DNA from: Linnemannia hyalina
Lineage: Eukaryota > Mortierellomycota > Mortierellomycetes > Mortierellales > Mortierellaceae
Reading direction: 5' to 3'
Assembly: GCA_019671135.1 (NCBI GenBank)
Contig: JAHRHY010000001.1
Location: 3,286,001-3,350,000, forward strand
Length of the DNA: 64,000 nt
Shown here: positions 46,310 to 58,856 of the stretch, piece by piece
How the letters are laid out: every line of letters starts with the position of its first letter
Numbering within the stretch: the stretch's first letter is position 1
Notes under the pieces: model-generated
What the model was told of the DNA's origin: nothing
The model's input: only the letters and a program-made list of their open reading frames with translations
Databases searched by the model: none
Program-made: the position numbers and the translations under genes

Positions 46310-49300
46310 TCCAAAAAAAAACTATCCGTCGTCATCATGCTTTCCTTGGAACAGTAATGTGCCAGAAGTATTATGTTATCCATCGAAAACAAAGATAGGA
46401 GAGAGAGGGAGAAAAGTGAATGGAGAGAATGAGAGAGCGAGGAGAGAAGAGAAGAGAATGAAAGGATTGAAGAGATCTTGACTTCCCCCCTTCGCGCTCA
46501 AATGAACCACATAAAACGTGAGTTCAATTTCAATTGAGCAAATGAACGTTTCATTGGTTCTCATTTCACAATAAAAAGTGGACCGATAGTCGACCTAACC
46601 ACAGCTCCCTCGCTCTCTCATTTCTTATTGCGTAGTATGCGGCGAGGTAGGAAGAGGAAGAGGAGCGGAAAGGTGAGAGTAACAGGGCATAAAAGGACAA
46701 CCTGGCCAACAGCCCTCATTTTGATTGTGCTTGTTCTTTAGCAGGGGTTTGTTCTGTTAGCTTGCGAGCCTTCCTAAAAGCATTTCCATGCTCATGGACT
46801 CCTCCGTCCTCGCTTCAGCCTTCTCTCCTTTCTTGTTCGTGTTTTTTTTGCGATCTCATCAGTTGGTGAGGTGAGGTGAGAGTTGGCAGCAGAAACAAAA
46901 ACCCAACGTTTGAGGGCTGACCATTATTTGTGTTTTGTTTTGGCGTGGTCGCACAAATGTAAAACAGCGCAGGTCATGTGGCAGTTCGAAACTAATAACA
47001 ACTTCATCCTCCGCTTTGAGGGAAAGAGAGGAAGTGTGAGGGAAGCGCGAGGTGAGCCTTTTTCGTTTTGTGTCAAATATAAAAACGTGGCGTAACCCTA
47101 CTGCCCGCGTGTACGACCTCGAAAAGAGGAATGGAAAAGAATGGGCGAGACACAAACTAAAAACACGAGGTAAGGCTGATCGCTCTCTGTCTGTCTGAAG
47201 GCGGAGAAAAAAACAACGTTCCCCTTGTGCGATGAACACATGTTCACCGTCAAACAAGAAGGCAAAAAAAAATTTGCCATGCTGCATACAGAGGTCTCTT
47301 CATGTCAGGTTGGGTTTAGATGTCATCAAAGAATCGCGAAAATGAAAAAAGGTGGAGATGAACAAACAATTTGGTGTATCCTTCCATCTAGTCTTGTAAT
47401 GGTTTCCGCCCAGCTTCGCGTTTCCCTTTCTATTTTGCGTCATCGATTGAAGGGGGTGAGATTGTTTATAGAACTGGAATAGGGTAGTAAGAGGAAAGGA
47501 GAGGAGAGGCGTTCGGCAGGATGATGTGTAAGCATGCCCCCCTGTTCTGACCAATCGTTGAGACCTATGGCCATGCAAGAACTAGCGGCATATCGGATGC
47601 AACAAATAGCAAAGCGATGAATTAGATAGGTTGAGAGCTCTCTCTCTTCCTCTCCTTTTTCCTGATGTCGTTTGTGAGAGCGTGTAACACTGTTTTCCGC
47701 TGTTGTCTGATGATGTCGAAATAGCTCGCTCTCTCATTTCCGAATGCTTGCAGAATGAAAATGAACCTTTCGTTTTCATTGTTTTTTGGGTGTCAATGTA
47801 TTTTTGTCGTTATGGTGTTGTTGACATTGCTGGTTGGAATGATGTTGCTCTTTTTTTGTTTGCGGTTATTCTGTTGCGGTCCACTTCGCAAGAAATGAAT
47901 ATTCGACCATCAAAGCAATAAGGACTTGATTGTGCCTGAAAGCAACAAGTTTAATCTTCAATGTTTTCCTTGTTTCCTTATTCACGCGCTTTTGTTGACA
48001 TAGTGTCGAGAACAAGGCGCCAATGGCTCATGGTCATCTGGGCAAAAGAAAGAGTAAAGAGGAGCATATCGCCTCTTCCTCCTACTCTTACTCCTGCCTT
48101 TCCTTTTCGCCCAATTTCCTTGCCTTCGTATGCGTGTTGTGGAAATGTGTCGCATGATGGTATGATACCGCAACCATAAAATAAAACGTAACGATGGGGA
48201 TGGGGATGGGGTAAAAAGGAGGGAAGGGGAGTTTCGTTAGAGAAGGGGACACGGGTACGCTACTGGCATTTAGTCTTGTTGGTTAGTTTTTTGTTGTTTG
48301 ATGTGTCACCCTTTTGAATGGCTAGGGGGTGACCTAAGAGGTGAAGTGTAGGAAGGGAGAAGACAGGGGGTTGACATGGTAGTCGCAGCATAAAAAGATT
48401 GTCAAGGAAAATCAAAAAAGGAGAAAAAATGCCGAAACGTAAGTGAAAAAAACTGGTGGTAATGAGAACGAAAAAACAACAATAGGGAGGGGAATGAGAG
48501 CGAGGGACACGCTGACATCAACACTTACCATTTGGCGAAAACAAGAAGACAAGGCAGAGACGAAAAGAGTTTGGAAACAACATCGACGACCCGCGTCCCT
48601 TTCAAAAAAGGTTTATTCACAAAAAAAGTAATGCATAAATGCTACAGCAACAGCTCCTTATTCTGACTGTCGCTGTTGATATTGTCTCCTTACTCTTTAT
48701 GTTCACCCAATCATTCTCCCCCTCCTTTTCTCCTACTCCTAGGTAAACATAAACAAAAAAATACTTCCGCGGTCGCGTCCTCCGAAACATCAACGAAACG
48801 CGCATCGTCCACTCGGCAAAAAAGAAAGAGAAAATCCGCTTTGGAAACGAATAGTTGAGGAGCATTGCAGAAAAAAAAAGGGGGGGAGAAAAAATGGATA
48901 CAAACAATAACAAACCGGCTTAGCATCGGCAAAGGAGTGATGACATGCTCAATCGTCTGCCTTACTAATGCAGTTAGAGAAGCACTCCTTATCAATTGTT
49001 TTGGAGTTAGTAATGGGTCGGTCAGCAGCGTTATGCAAGACGAACGGGGCACACGCCTGTTGAGGTCGTACGACGGATTATTTCTTTATGACCTTGCTGA
49101 CAGATATTTTTACTTGAACACAGACGTTCTTTTAACACTAATGACCTCGAGAAGGAGTAGAAAGCACAGATAGGATACTTCCTTTTTCTATTGATTTTTT
49201 TTTGTTTTGTTTTGGTAACGATCAATGCCCAGCTGTGACAACAGGCAGACAAATCACCGAACAAAGACGATGCCTGCAGAATGTCATATCATGCTATATC

Positions 49301-50768
49301 GTTTATTTTATTTTATTTATTTTATGTTTTTGGTGAGGCAATGAAGGAAACGTTTATCACACTTTGCCTGATCAACCGCTTTTTGTGGCCTGATGTACAT
49401 AATAAGCACTCTTATCTTTCTCCATAAACATTTATCCGCGATTAGGAAAGGGCCTGTATTTCCTCCAAGAGATGGAGAAAAAAAGTGATGACAATTATAC
49501 GATGAGGAATAAAAAAGCAAAAAGGAGTGAAGGGTGATAAAGAATGGAGTCACTGCGCCTGAAAGACCGAAATCACTACACCGGATGCTCTTTCCTTCGT
49601 ACCTGATTGTCAAATCGACACAAGGGGCAGATTAATGACGATGACGATCTCGATGGAGGGATGTGGTACTGCCGACAGAGGACCCCATCGGCCCTTTTCT
49701 CGCAGTTTGACAACTACAGGAATTGAACGAGAGTGCAAGTGAGCAAAAAGTAACAAGTGAGTGAGTGAGAGTGGGTAAAAGACACATTCACTTTTTTCTT
49801 TCTGTGTCTAGGTCCATGTACTAAGGCACACATGCATTGGACCCATTGAGTGAATTAGAGAACATGACGGTACTGTTGAAATAGGAGTTACACAACACAA
49901 CGGTCTTTATTTTTCCTCTTGTTGCTCTTCCCTCACTTCTCTCGTTCTACCTCGCTCTCGATTACTTTCTGTCTGTCTGTCAGCGACTTTGTCTCCCCAA
50001 CCTTGTCCCCATTTGGTGTGCTCACGCACTTCTTCATCACATAAACATAACAACATAGCCTCTTTTTTTTATGGATGCCTATTACATATACACACACACT
50101 AATGAGAAAGAGAGACAGAGAGAAGGAGAGGACAAAAAGGGGAGGAGACGAGAAAACGACAGCAAAGTGAGAGCGTGGTGCTGTTGAGAGCTCTCCGGTT
50201 TTTATTTTACATGGAATGAATTGAGGAGCACAGGGGCAAATGAATGCAAATGTGTAATATTGAATCAGTGAAATGAATGAAGGAATGAATGAGTTGAATA
50301 AATGAATGACAATATCAAAAACGAGAGCTGTGGGTCGCTTCCTTCGTCCTCTTTTCCTACCCACCTTCGCCTTGTCACTCTTGTCACTTTTTTATTCAAT
50401 CATCTCGTCTATATATTCATTCGTGCTCTCCTTTCACTCACTCGCTTTACCTCTTTGCTGTTGCTCCTATGGTGCCTGGCTCAGTCAATTGCTTAATATT
50501 TGCGGTTTGGTTTATACTCCTCAATATCCTTCTTGAATGAACTTTTTTTTTTACAAACAGGTTTAATGACAAAAAAAACGAAAGGCAACACCGCCCCATA
50601 TTCATACTTTTTTTATTTTTCACCCTATTACTGGGTTCAACTCAGAAAACAATAACGACCTAAGGCTAAAAACGCTTAATGACCGATCTCTTTTTGAAGA
50701 CAAAATGGAGGGAGGAATTTCTTTTACTTGCGTTTGGCAAAGGTGTGTCAGGGCAAAGGGTCATTATG
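46310..50768. other. 4.46 kb present only in the right arm; no gene recognised
   Basis: This is flanked on both sides by sequence that is contiguous in the left arm. I see no terminal repeats, target duplication or transposase, so nothing shows it to be an insertion; loss from the left arm with TCA microhomology fits better. It contains only short biased ORFs, purine- or pyrimidine-rich tracts and a TTTTA repeat near 49303-49326. Confidence 0.5.
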
Positions 50769-50815
50769 AAATAAAAGTGTGTTGCTGTTACTGCTGTCGA
50801 TGTTGTTGATGTTGC

Positions 50816-50869
<54 letters not shown>
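50816..50869 (+). repeat. (TTG)18 microsatellite, expanded relative to the other arm
   Basis: An almost pure run of about 18 TTG units. The equivalent place in the left arm (10838-10873) has only a few interrupted CAA/CAG units, so the expansion followed the duplication. Confidence 0.9.
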
Positions 50870-51082
50870 CGACTATTGATTGAAAGTGAATTCTAATATA
50901 ATGAATGAGCGAGTGAATGAAATGAATGGAGTATCCATGCCGTGTTCCTTTGACAATCTTTATTTGTTTCGTTTCTTGTTGTATTGGTGATACTCCATCC
51001 ATCCTTCTTCTTGCACAATTGATGTATTGTGTGTATGTTGATCAATTATTATTAGCCAAAGGTTGTCGATCCAACGATCAAG

Positions 51083-51090
51083 TATAAAAA
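51083..51090 (+). promoter_or_regulatory. TATA box of the right thioredoxin-like gene
   Basis: TATAAAAA followed by GATCTCGTCCGCCA, identical in core to the left copy at 10607-10600. A pyrimidine-rich leader of about 510 bp separates it from the ATG at 51603. Confidence 0.6.
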
Positions 51091-51602
51091 GATCTCGTCC
51101 GCCATTTATAACCCCATTCTGTCTTCTCTCTTCTCTTCTCTTCTCCTTCACTCTCCATCACTCCCCCTCACTCTTACCGTCACCCACACACACACATATT
51201 ATCTCTCTCACTCACCCCCACTCCCTCTCCTTTTCCCCCTTCTCTCCACACATACACCAACAACTCCTCGAATACTCTTTCCCCGGATCGTTCACCACTC
51301 GCCTTGACTGCACTCCGAACTCAACTCTACTCCACTCCCTAACCTTACACTCAACTCCTACAGCTATCCGCACTGCCCTCGTCGTCACCCTTGTCTGCCC
51401 ACCCCCCTCTCGCTGCCAGCCTTTAATTTCCGTCGTCTTTTTTATTTTTTGCCGCCAAAAAATAAGACCTCTGTCCAGAACCCTTTTTCTTCCTCCGTAC
51501 CTGTCTCTGCTCTTCCTACGTTCGACGACACACCTCGGTCCCCCCACACACAACCCACAACAGCAAACACACACAACATACACCAAAACTCTCTTGAACA
51601 CC

Positions 51603-52591
51603 ATGACAAGCAATACGATCGCTTCGATCATCATCGAGTGCAAGACCCAGGAGCAGCTGGACGAGATTATCAACGGCAACAGGAGAGTGGTCGTTCTCTA
51701 CTACAGCTACGCCATGCCGTAAGTTCACTCGTCCATTTTTTTTTGTTTTTTTTTTGTCCGTGTCTTAGCCATTTGCTCTCGTTTTTGTTTGCGTGCGTGT
51801 GTGTTTGTCATGCCTCTCCGGTACATTAGATAATAGGGGAGAAAGTGAGCACTTGACCGAGTTTGGTCCTATTGCATCCATCCCTCGCTCGCTTGCTCCT
51901 TCTCCTTGCAATTTGCCTATCGTCATTGGTTTTTTTGTTGTGCTTTTCTCTCCACTCTCTTGTATTCCGTCCTTGTTGTAGTGTTGTGTGTTGTGATTTG
52001 TGTTTGTGGTATTACTTTGCTGGCTGAATGGCAGACTTGGCTGATTGATCAGGCGGGAGTGCACCACCTCCAGCCAGCGGTATCGCAAGAGAGCGCCCTT
52101 TTCTCCCCTCTGTCCCTCCTCCCTCTTTCTCTCTCCCCCGACAAGATCCCTCGTCTTCCTTCCCAGTCAACTCTTTTGCGTGATTCAGGCAAAAGGGACT
52201 GATATGTGTCCAGCCCATTCTAACCAATCGATTTTCCTTTTTATTACTATTACGTTTGTATTCAATCCGCATCCCTTCCACTCTTCGTCTTAATTATGTC
52301 CCCTCCTTGGATCCGGCGTCATCGTTTCCTTCAACCTGACTCTGTTTTGTGGATAGTTGGGGCAAGATCGCGGAGCACAAGATGCACGTATGTGCACGAG
52401 CACTCGAGCAAGGCAACATCACCGACATCCCCTTTGTCCTGGTCAACTACGCCGAATTCTACGAGTACGGAAGCAAAGTCGAAGTCCTCCCAACGACCAT
52501 GATCCGCTATGCCGCCTATGTCGACGGTCAAGAGCGCCATAGCACTGGAAATAGTGCAGAGCTCGAGGGCTTAGTCACCGGTATCCTGTAA
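51603..52591 (+). CDS. thioredoxin-fold protein without CXXC, right paralogue
   Basis: Exons 51603-51718 and 52357-52591 encode 116 residues; the intron is 638 nt (GTAAGTTC ... GTGGATAG). The start is the first ATG of the short frame (MTSNTIASIIIECKTQEQ). The open frame from 51063 is leader sequence and not needed. The fold follows thioredoxin: VVVLYYSY strand, active-site loop with MPWG in place of CGPC, conserved Lys42, cis-Pro in VLPTTMIRY (P84), and C-terminal helix. Exon 1 is identical in DNA to the left copy. Exon 2 differs at 11 of 235 bases, 10 of which change amino acids. The leader is about 257 bp longer than at the left copy. Both copies keep an open frame, so both may be expressed. 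Confidence 0.8.
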
Positions 52592-55500
52592 AGCAATTGC
52601 CCCAGCCAAGGATCCAGAACGGACATCCGAACAAGTAACACAGACCACGGACGCGACAATTTTACCACCCTTTGAGAAGGAGGACAAGTTGAGGACAGGA
52701 ACAAACTTTGTACTTTTTGCGAAGGAAAATAAGACCGGCCCGGACCCTATTGCTTTTGTCATTACCTTTTCTTTGTCAATTTGCATCCACACACATTACA
52801 TATAACATATCCTTGCTACATATCTTCTTTTTTTCTAATAATTCTTGATTTCATTTTCCTTCTTCTGCGGTGTTTGCCTGTGCTTTTCTTCATTCTCCTC
52901 TCGTTCTTTTAACCTTTCCTTTGTACCTTCAATACTTCTATTCTGTGTGATGCAAGGCAGTCTGCTATTTTCAGGTCTGTTCAGATGAGAGTTTGCTTTC
53001 TTCCTTGCGTTGCGCACATAATTCTTTGCTCCTCTTCCCCTCCTTCCCTGCCACTCCTATTAAAACAAACGTAATAATTAATTATTGTAGTTCAATTCCG
53101 TGGTACGATATCATTTCGAATGCGCAAAGGTTCTTCTTTCTTTCCTTCTTTGAGTCCCTGACTCCCTGACTGACTATTGAAAGGTGATGCGTGAATCAAG
53201 TCAGCATCGCATCTCTCTCTCAGCCCTTGATATCGTTTGTAGTTTGACAAAGGTATGAGATGCAGAACTTTGTGACAAAACAGCTTCAGCCTAGGAGGCG
53301 ATGCACTCAAACAAATCAAACATTAGCAACAACAACAATCAACAGTGTTATCGTCTGCACGAAGCAAACAAGGGTGGCGAGTAACAGATGCGTCCCCTTT
53401 GGTTCTATTTGTGTCCACTCTTCCGCCTCATACATTGGTATTTCTTCTGACATATCGCATCCTTTTTTTCTTTCTTCAACCACTTCTTTGACTTGAACGC
53501 GCCTTTATTTCTATTCTATTCTATTCTGTTCTATTCTATCATTTACTTTTGTCTTTATGTACAAGTGTGTGTATGTATGTGTGTCTGCACGCCAGACACA
53601 TACTCCGGCATCGGACAAAATGAAAACACAGCAGCAACAAACAAAATTGCTTGATAGTGGAATAGAAAGAATAAGAGAGGGAGAGAGGAGAGCAAAATGG
53701 AGGATGGACGGATGAGCACAATTGGTTATTATTTTTTTGTTTTTGTTTTTGTTTTTGTTTTCGATCTAGCTGCATCTATTGTTTTATTGTTGTTGTCTCT
53801 ATTGTTTACCTTTCTGTCTCAACCTCCTGTGTGTCGTGGGGGGGTCTCTTCCTGTCTTCTCTTGTCTCTCAGAGTTGCTCCACAAACAACCGATTACATA
53901 AACCATTTAGGGTGAGGGTTAGGGGTAACAGTAGGCAAGTGGGACATTCAAAATAGGGGTGACCAAAAAGGGGCAACGAGTTGGACTCATGGCTTTGTTA
54001 CGCGTTATTTCTTTTTGCGTTATTACTCAGGACGTGAAAGAAGTAAGGACGGCGCCTTCGTCTTTGCATAGCATATTATCGGTTCCACGTTGGCAGAGAA
54101 TGGCAATTGATGCCATTCTCCAACCCCCCGCCCTTTCTTCTTTCTTTCCCACTCATTCCCCATGCGACCTCGACCTCATTTTCACTTTCATCATACACCT
54201 CCTGCCCACTTTGTCTTTCAAAGAAAGGGCTCAATCCTCATTTTACTTTAATTCCGCTTCTCCCCTTTAGCTTAGCCTTGTCTCTCTTGTCCAGTGCACA
54301 CACTGCTCTCACTTTTCGTCCTTCTCGTACACGTCGTTCGCTCATTCGCTCTCGGCTCCCTCCCGCTGGTTGGCACCTTCATCCCCCATTCATTAGTTTC
54401 TTCTCCCGACGGTGGACGGCGCGAAAAGATTGTGTCTTACATTACCCCGCCCTTTTTTTTTTGTCTTCCACTGTCGCAACAATAACGACGACGACGACAG
54501 CAACAACGCCGACCACAAAAAAAAAGTCCTGGCGTCCATCATAGCACCATCGGAACTCGTTGCAGCTAAACATATGGTTGGACACAAAGCGCGGCGGTGG
54601 CGAGGTCAGTGTCAACTAACAACGTACTAAGTGCGTGAATATAATTATTTTTTTTTGCGATCGAGGAGAGAAAAAGAAAAAAAGCCATCTCGCCTCTCTC
54701 GCTCCATGCCTTTTCCCACCTGCCACCAAGTATGAACATTCGCGCACTTATTGTTGAAGGTGCACACTGACGAAAAACTTTAGCTTGAGTGTTTGTTTTC
54801 GTTGGCGAGGTTGTTGTGCCATACTTAATGTGCAGTCGGTCGACGTCTTGTTTACGAGTCGATGATGTATGGTGGCATTTTCGTTCATTTTCTTTAGATT
54901 CAGCGAGTGGGACCCCGCGCCCCCCATTTATAATGTTGCCTACTTCGTACCCTCTTTACAGTACCTACAGCACTATTACTCAGGAGAAAAATCAAAGGAA
55001 GCAGAGGAGGAGATGGGAGTAGAAGCGAAGGAACTCAACTTTTTTCATTCACTGATGCGAGGAAGCAATTGTGCGTGTTGATAGTCTTTTGGGAAAGGAA
55101 TTTGAGAAAGAGGAAGATGCAGTTGAAGAAAAGAGAGGAAAATGAACACATACATTTCCATTCTTCTTTTTACAGCAATCAGCAAAGTTCTCCCGCCTTG
55201 ACTCATACGGTCATTTGTTGCTTGAGCAATGTCTCAACCCAAAGGAACAGTCATACGTTTGGGCCCAATAGGGAGGGATGCTGCGATTACGGCGAGATGC
55301 TCGACCAACGGAATGGTTCTTTGTTGAGTGTGTTCGATATGATCCAGATAGTTGCATGGCCAACGTCCTACTCATGCATGTTGCATGAAATATCCCCACC
55401 TATTCTAAGTCATCTCTGTTCGTTCATCTCATGTCGCCTGTCCTTTTTCTTTCCTTTTGAAAAGAAGAATGGCCTTGCATTAAACGTCGATCCACAGCAA

Positions 55501-55801
55501 GTCTGCTTGCAGGCGAGACCCATCTTTTTTGAACTCAAAGATATTAACTGAGTCTTGATCCCCTTTGGTGTCGTCTTGTCTCCTGCCAGATCTGTCTATT
55601 TCTCCCCTTTGACTTTTCTTTGCTTCAACCGTTGTTCACATTCCTTCGTCTTCTTCCTTATAACTCCTCTTGATCTTGACGAAGGGCGATACAAAACTGA
55701 GAATGAAAAAATGCTCACAACTAGGCCGTGCTAAACCCACTCTGTTCATACATCTCAGCCTGAAAGAAATCATAGCAGACACATGGCGGAAAAGAGTACT
55801 G

Positions 55802-58800
55802 GTAGATATCTACTCAGATGAACGTCCCAGTATCTTCAAAATAGACTCCGAAACAACCGTTACCGGTAGAGTACTTTCACGCTTCGTTTCCTTTCCTGTC
55901 ATCAGGTCCTTGTACCCACCGCTGCAAATATGTTCGACACGTGTAAGGAATGTTGGAAAGGCTGAGGAAAAACAAAAGTGAAGGAGAGTCCATAGCAAAT
56001 TGCAATGGAAGACGGAAAATGAAGTAGCTATATTTGTTTTTCTAGCCACAGTTCCTTCTCGTCGTTCTCTTTTCCAATTGTGCATGCAATTGGTCAATGA
56101 GAGTGCAAAGAACCTTTCTTCCGCTCTGCTGTAGCCAATGCCTAACGCAAAAGATGACGAAAAACATGAAAAAGGTCGTTGCCAAGGAACAAAAAAGCAT
56201 TTTGACCGAAAGCCAAAGAAAAGCTGAAAGAGCAGGGCTCTTTTTTTCTATTGTACTGCACATCGACAGCTCTATGTCTTTGTAATCCTACAGTACCTTT
56301 GAACGCCATTCTTTATACTTTTGCTCAAATAACACCTTTAATAGGAACGTGGAGACCCCACCCTCCTCCCCCCAGCGCGCCGTCTTCTAAATATATACTT
56401 TGCCTTGCCTTGCCTTGACCTGGAGCCGGACAGGGAAAAAAAGAGGGAGAGTGGAATGATAAACTAGTCTAGCACAGAGAACGGGAGCTCAGCACCTCAT
56501 TTTTTTTTGTAAGAGATCGGAAGGATGAAAAAAATGCTTGATCTGGCTCACTTTTTTTCATTGTCCTCCTTTCTTTTCCTCTCTCCGCTCTTAGCCTCGT
56601 ATCTTCTCATTCTCTCTCTCTCTTTCTTTCCACCTTCTCTCTCTCTGACTGCGGATGCCATTGGTGTTTCTAGTCCGAATCGGCTCTCTTGACCCGCCTC
56701 CCCTATTTCTTCTTTTTCGATCGTACTGTACATGTAAAGGTTAGATATTAGCAAAATGTCTTGGAAAATAGCTCTCTTTTTTATTTCCTCCTTTGACCGA
56801 GACACACACCTGCACGAAAACGAGGAAATTATCCTTCTCCCTCCATGACCGGGTTGCACAGAACTCAGGAACCAGAGACAAAAGACAAAAAGGAAAAAAA
56901 AATCAGAACAGCGAGAGACACACTGCTGGGCGAACACATGCACAAGGATGAAAGAAAGAGGGAAGGAGAGAGGAGGCGAGACGAAAAACGATCTGGGCCC
57001 ATCAATTTTACGTTTACCATCACAGAAGTACACATTCCCCCAGCAGAGTTAATCATATATGAAATCGGGCGTAACTTTTCTCAATTACGCGTCTGATTAT
57101 CTTAAAGTGTGGGAGAAAGCGTATAGAGTTTCGGGCATGTTTCGTCTCCGTTATCTGAATTGAGTCTGTTTGGATCAACAAACAAACAAACATGATGAAT
57201 TCTGTAGAAAATAGAGGAGCGATTTCGCAATTGAAGGATAGCATGAATCCAGCCCTCCGGCCTCGTTCAATTGCATGTTTCCGATAATTTTTTATACACT
57301 TCTTTCAGACAACAAGCATTCATTGGTTTCTCCTCTACTTAATCGAACTTCTTGTCGGCTGGGCTGATGTTAAAAAAAAAGTCGTTTCGGAAAGCAGGTT
57401 TTTGTTTGTTTGTTTATATATCGTTTCAGCTCCATTTACTGCGTTTACTCACAGGTGTATTATATTCCGTTGAATGTGTCAGCAAAAAAAAGGGGGCAAA
57501 AGTGAGGATAGAGATGTATCCCAACTAGAAAAGCGAAACGACAAATGATTTTGCGGTGCTATGACCAATCCATCCTAAAACATATGTACGCCGCGAAAAG
57601 TACAGGAGACCACCCTCCAAACAGTTCACGCGTCCCCTTCTTTTTCTTTTGGGCCCGTGTCCTGCGTGAGACTCAAATGAGAAAGACCCTTGTTTCTTTG
57701 TTAGAGACGAATGACGAAGGGAAGAAGAGATGGAGAGGAGAAAGATATGCATGCATGCATGCATAGTAAATATGAAACCGTTCCCTTTTCTCGGCCACTA
57801 CTTCTTCAACCCCTTCTCCTGAGAGAAAAAAAAGAAACTGGATCATGGGCCTGCTTCGTTTTTATCTACGAACAATGAATGAATCGAGTTGAGGTCTAGA
57901 GTCTTATGGAACAACAAAAAGGAGAACCCCAACACAAAGGTGTGTGAAAAAACAACAACGATAGATGATTACACCAGCCCCAAGAGAAAAGTGATCCCAT
58001 TCATTCTGCGTTGCTATTGCATGTCCTGAAACTCCTAGTACGCGGGTGAGTAGGACCTTTTTTTTATAAAAGAGATAAAAGAAAGTAAAACTCAATGCCT
58101 GAGAAGGTTTCGGCAGTTGAACGTTTTGAATCTTGCTTGGTATCTCGATGAAGTAAAAGAGACTTTTACATTCATTTTTTTGCCACTTTTCTCTCTTCAA
58201 TGGAGCGCATGATTGCGAAACAGCATGTGAGCTACGAAAGACGCGAGAAGCTATACATATCCTATAGTATTATTCTAGATATCCTAACAGCGTGACCAAA
58301 ATGAGTGATATGTACTCTCCATGCCGCGCAAAACACAAAGAAAATGGGGACGAATTGTGTAGAGCCACAATTCTGGTGTTCATAGAATTGTCTAACCATC
58401 CTGACTTTTGAACATGACGTTCTTTCTCCCTATTTTTTTTCGTTCGTCCCATCTGCCCTTCTTTTCTGTCTATGTTTCTTCATTTTCAATGAAAGCCGAA
58501 CAACCTCATGTTGGTGTCGCACAGGATCCTGTGCGACCGGCCCGCAAAAGTAGCTGTCGGTGTTTGTGAAAATGGACGACGATCGCCCTCAGTTTCTTTA
58601 TTTGGACGAGGACGAAAGACGAAAGACGAAGATCCACCTCTTTTTCCCTCCTTGATGGCGCCTTCTTTCACAACTTGAATGAAAACTGGTCTTCGTTTTT
58701 GTGTTCCGATAGTATTCCATCCTGAAATGCATTATTTTGAGCCAATGTACAACCCTTTACGATATATGTTTTGTATGTTACATATTACAAGGGTAAGCAG

Positions 58801-58856
58801 CCGGCCCTTGCTAAGGGCAGTGGTAGAGCGCATCATCATCCTCGTCGTAGTCGTCT
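55802..58856. other. intergenic region, no supported gene
   Basis: No exon with credible splice signals or domain was found. Visible features are a short ATGC repeat (57746-57764), a tandem TTGCC repeat near 56400-56415, and a 22-bp palindrome. The 161-codon open frame at 56548-57033 (-) is low-complexity and unsupported. Confidence 0.5.
58516..58537. other. perfect 22-bp palindrome
   Basis: GTCGCACAGGA is followed at once by its reverse complement, with no spacer. The centre is a BamHI-like GGATCC. It may be a binding site for a dimeric factor, or chance. Confidence 0.5.

Larger units (their letters stand above)
45636..55801. repeat. right arm of the inverted, circularly permuted duplication
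   Basis: The homologous parts are: 45636-45776 (block A), 45886-46309 (block C), and 50767-55801 (block B). Pieces of block B absent from the left arm are about 51218-51474, 52738-53796, 54063-55174 and 55240-55303. The 4.46-kb stretch 46310-50768 is also absent from the left. All size differences go one way, so the left arm has probably lost DNA. The junctions carry 1-5 bp of shared sequence, for example TCA at 10884-10886 against TGA at 46307-46309 and 50767-50769. Confidence 0.85.

Noticed and set aside
51063..51722. 219-codon ORF that includes the start of the right thioredoxin-like gene
   Set aside because: Its start lies upstream of the TATA box, and most of its added part is a CT-rich leader that is missing from the left copy, which keeps the same protein start at MTSNT.
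54107..54544. 145-codon ORF and overlapping frames near 54100-54630
   Set aside because: Ser/Pro/Thr-rich frames over pyrimidine-rich DNA, with no domain and no counterpart in the left arm.
56548..57033. 161-codon minus-strand ORF
   Set aside because: Low-complexity purine- and pyrimidine-rich sequence, no domain, no splice or promoter support.
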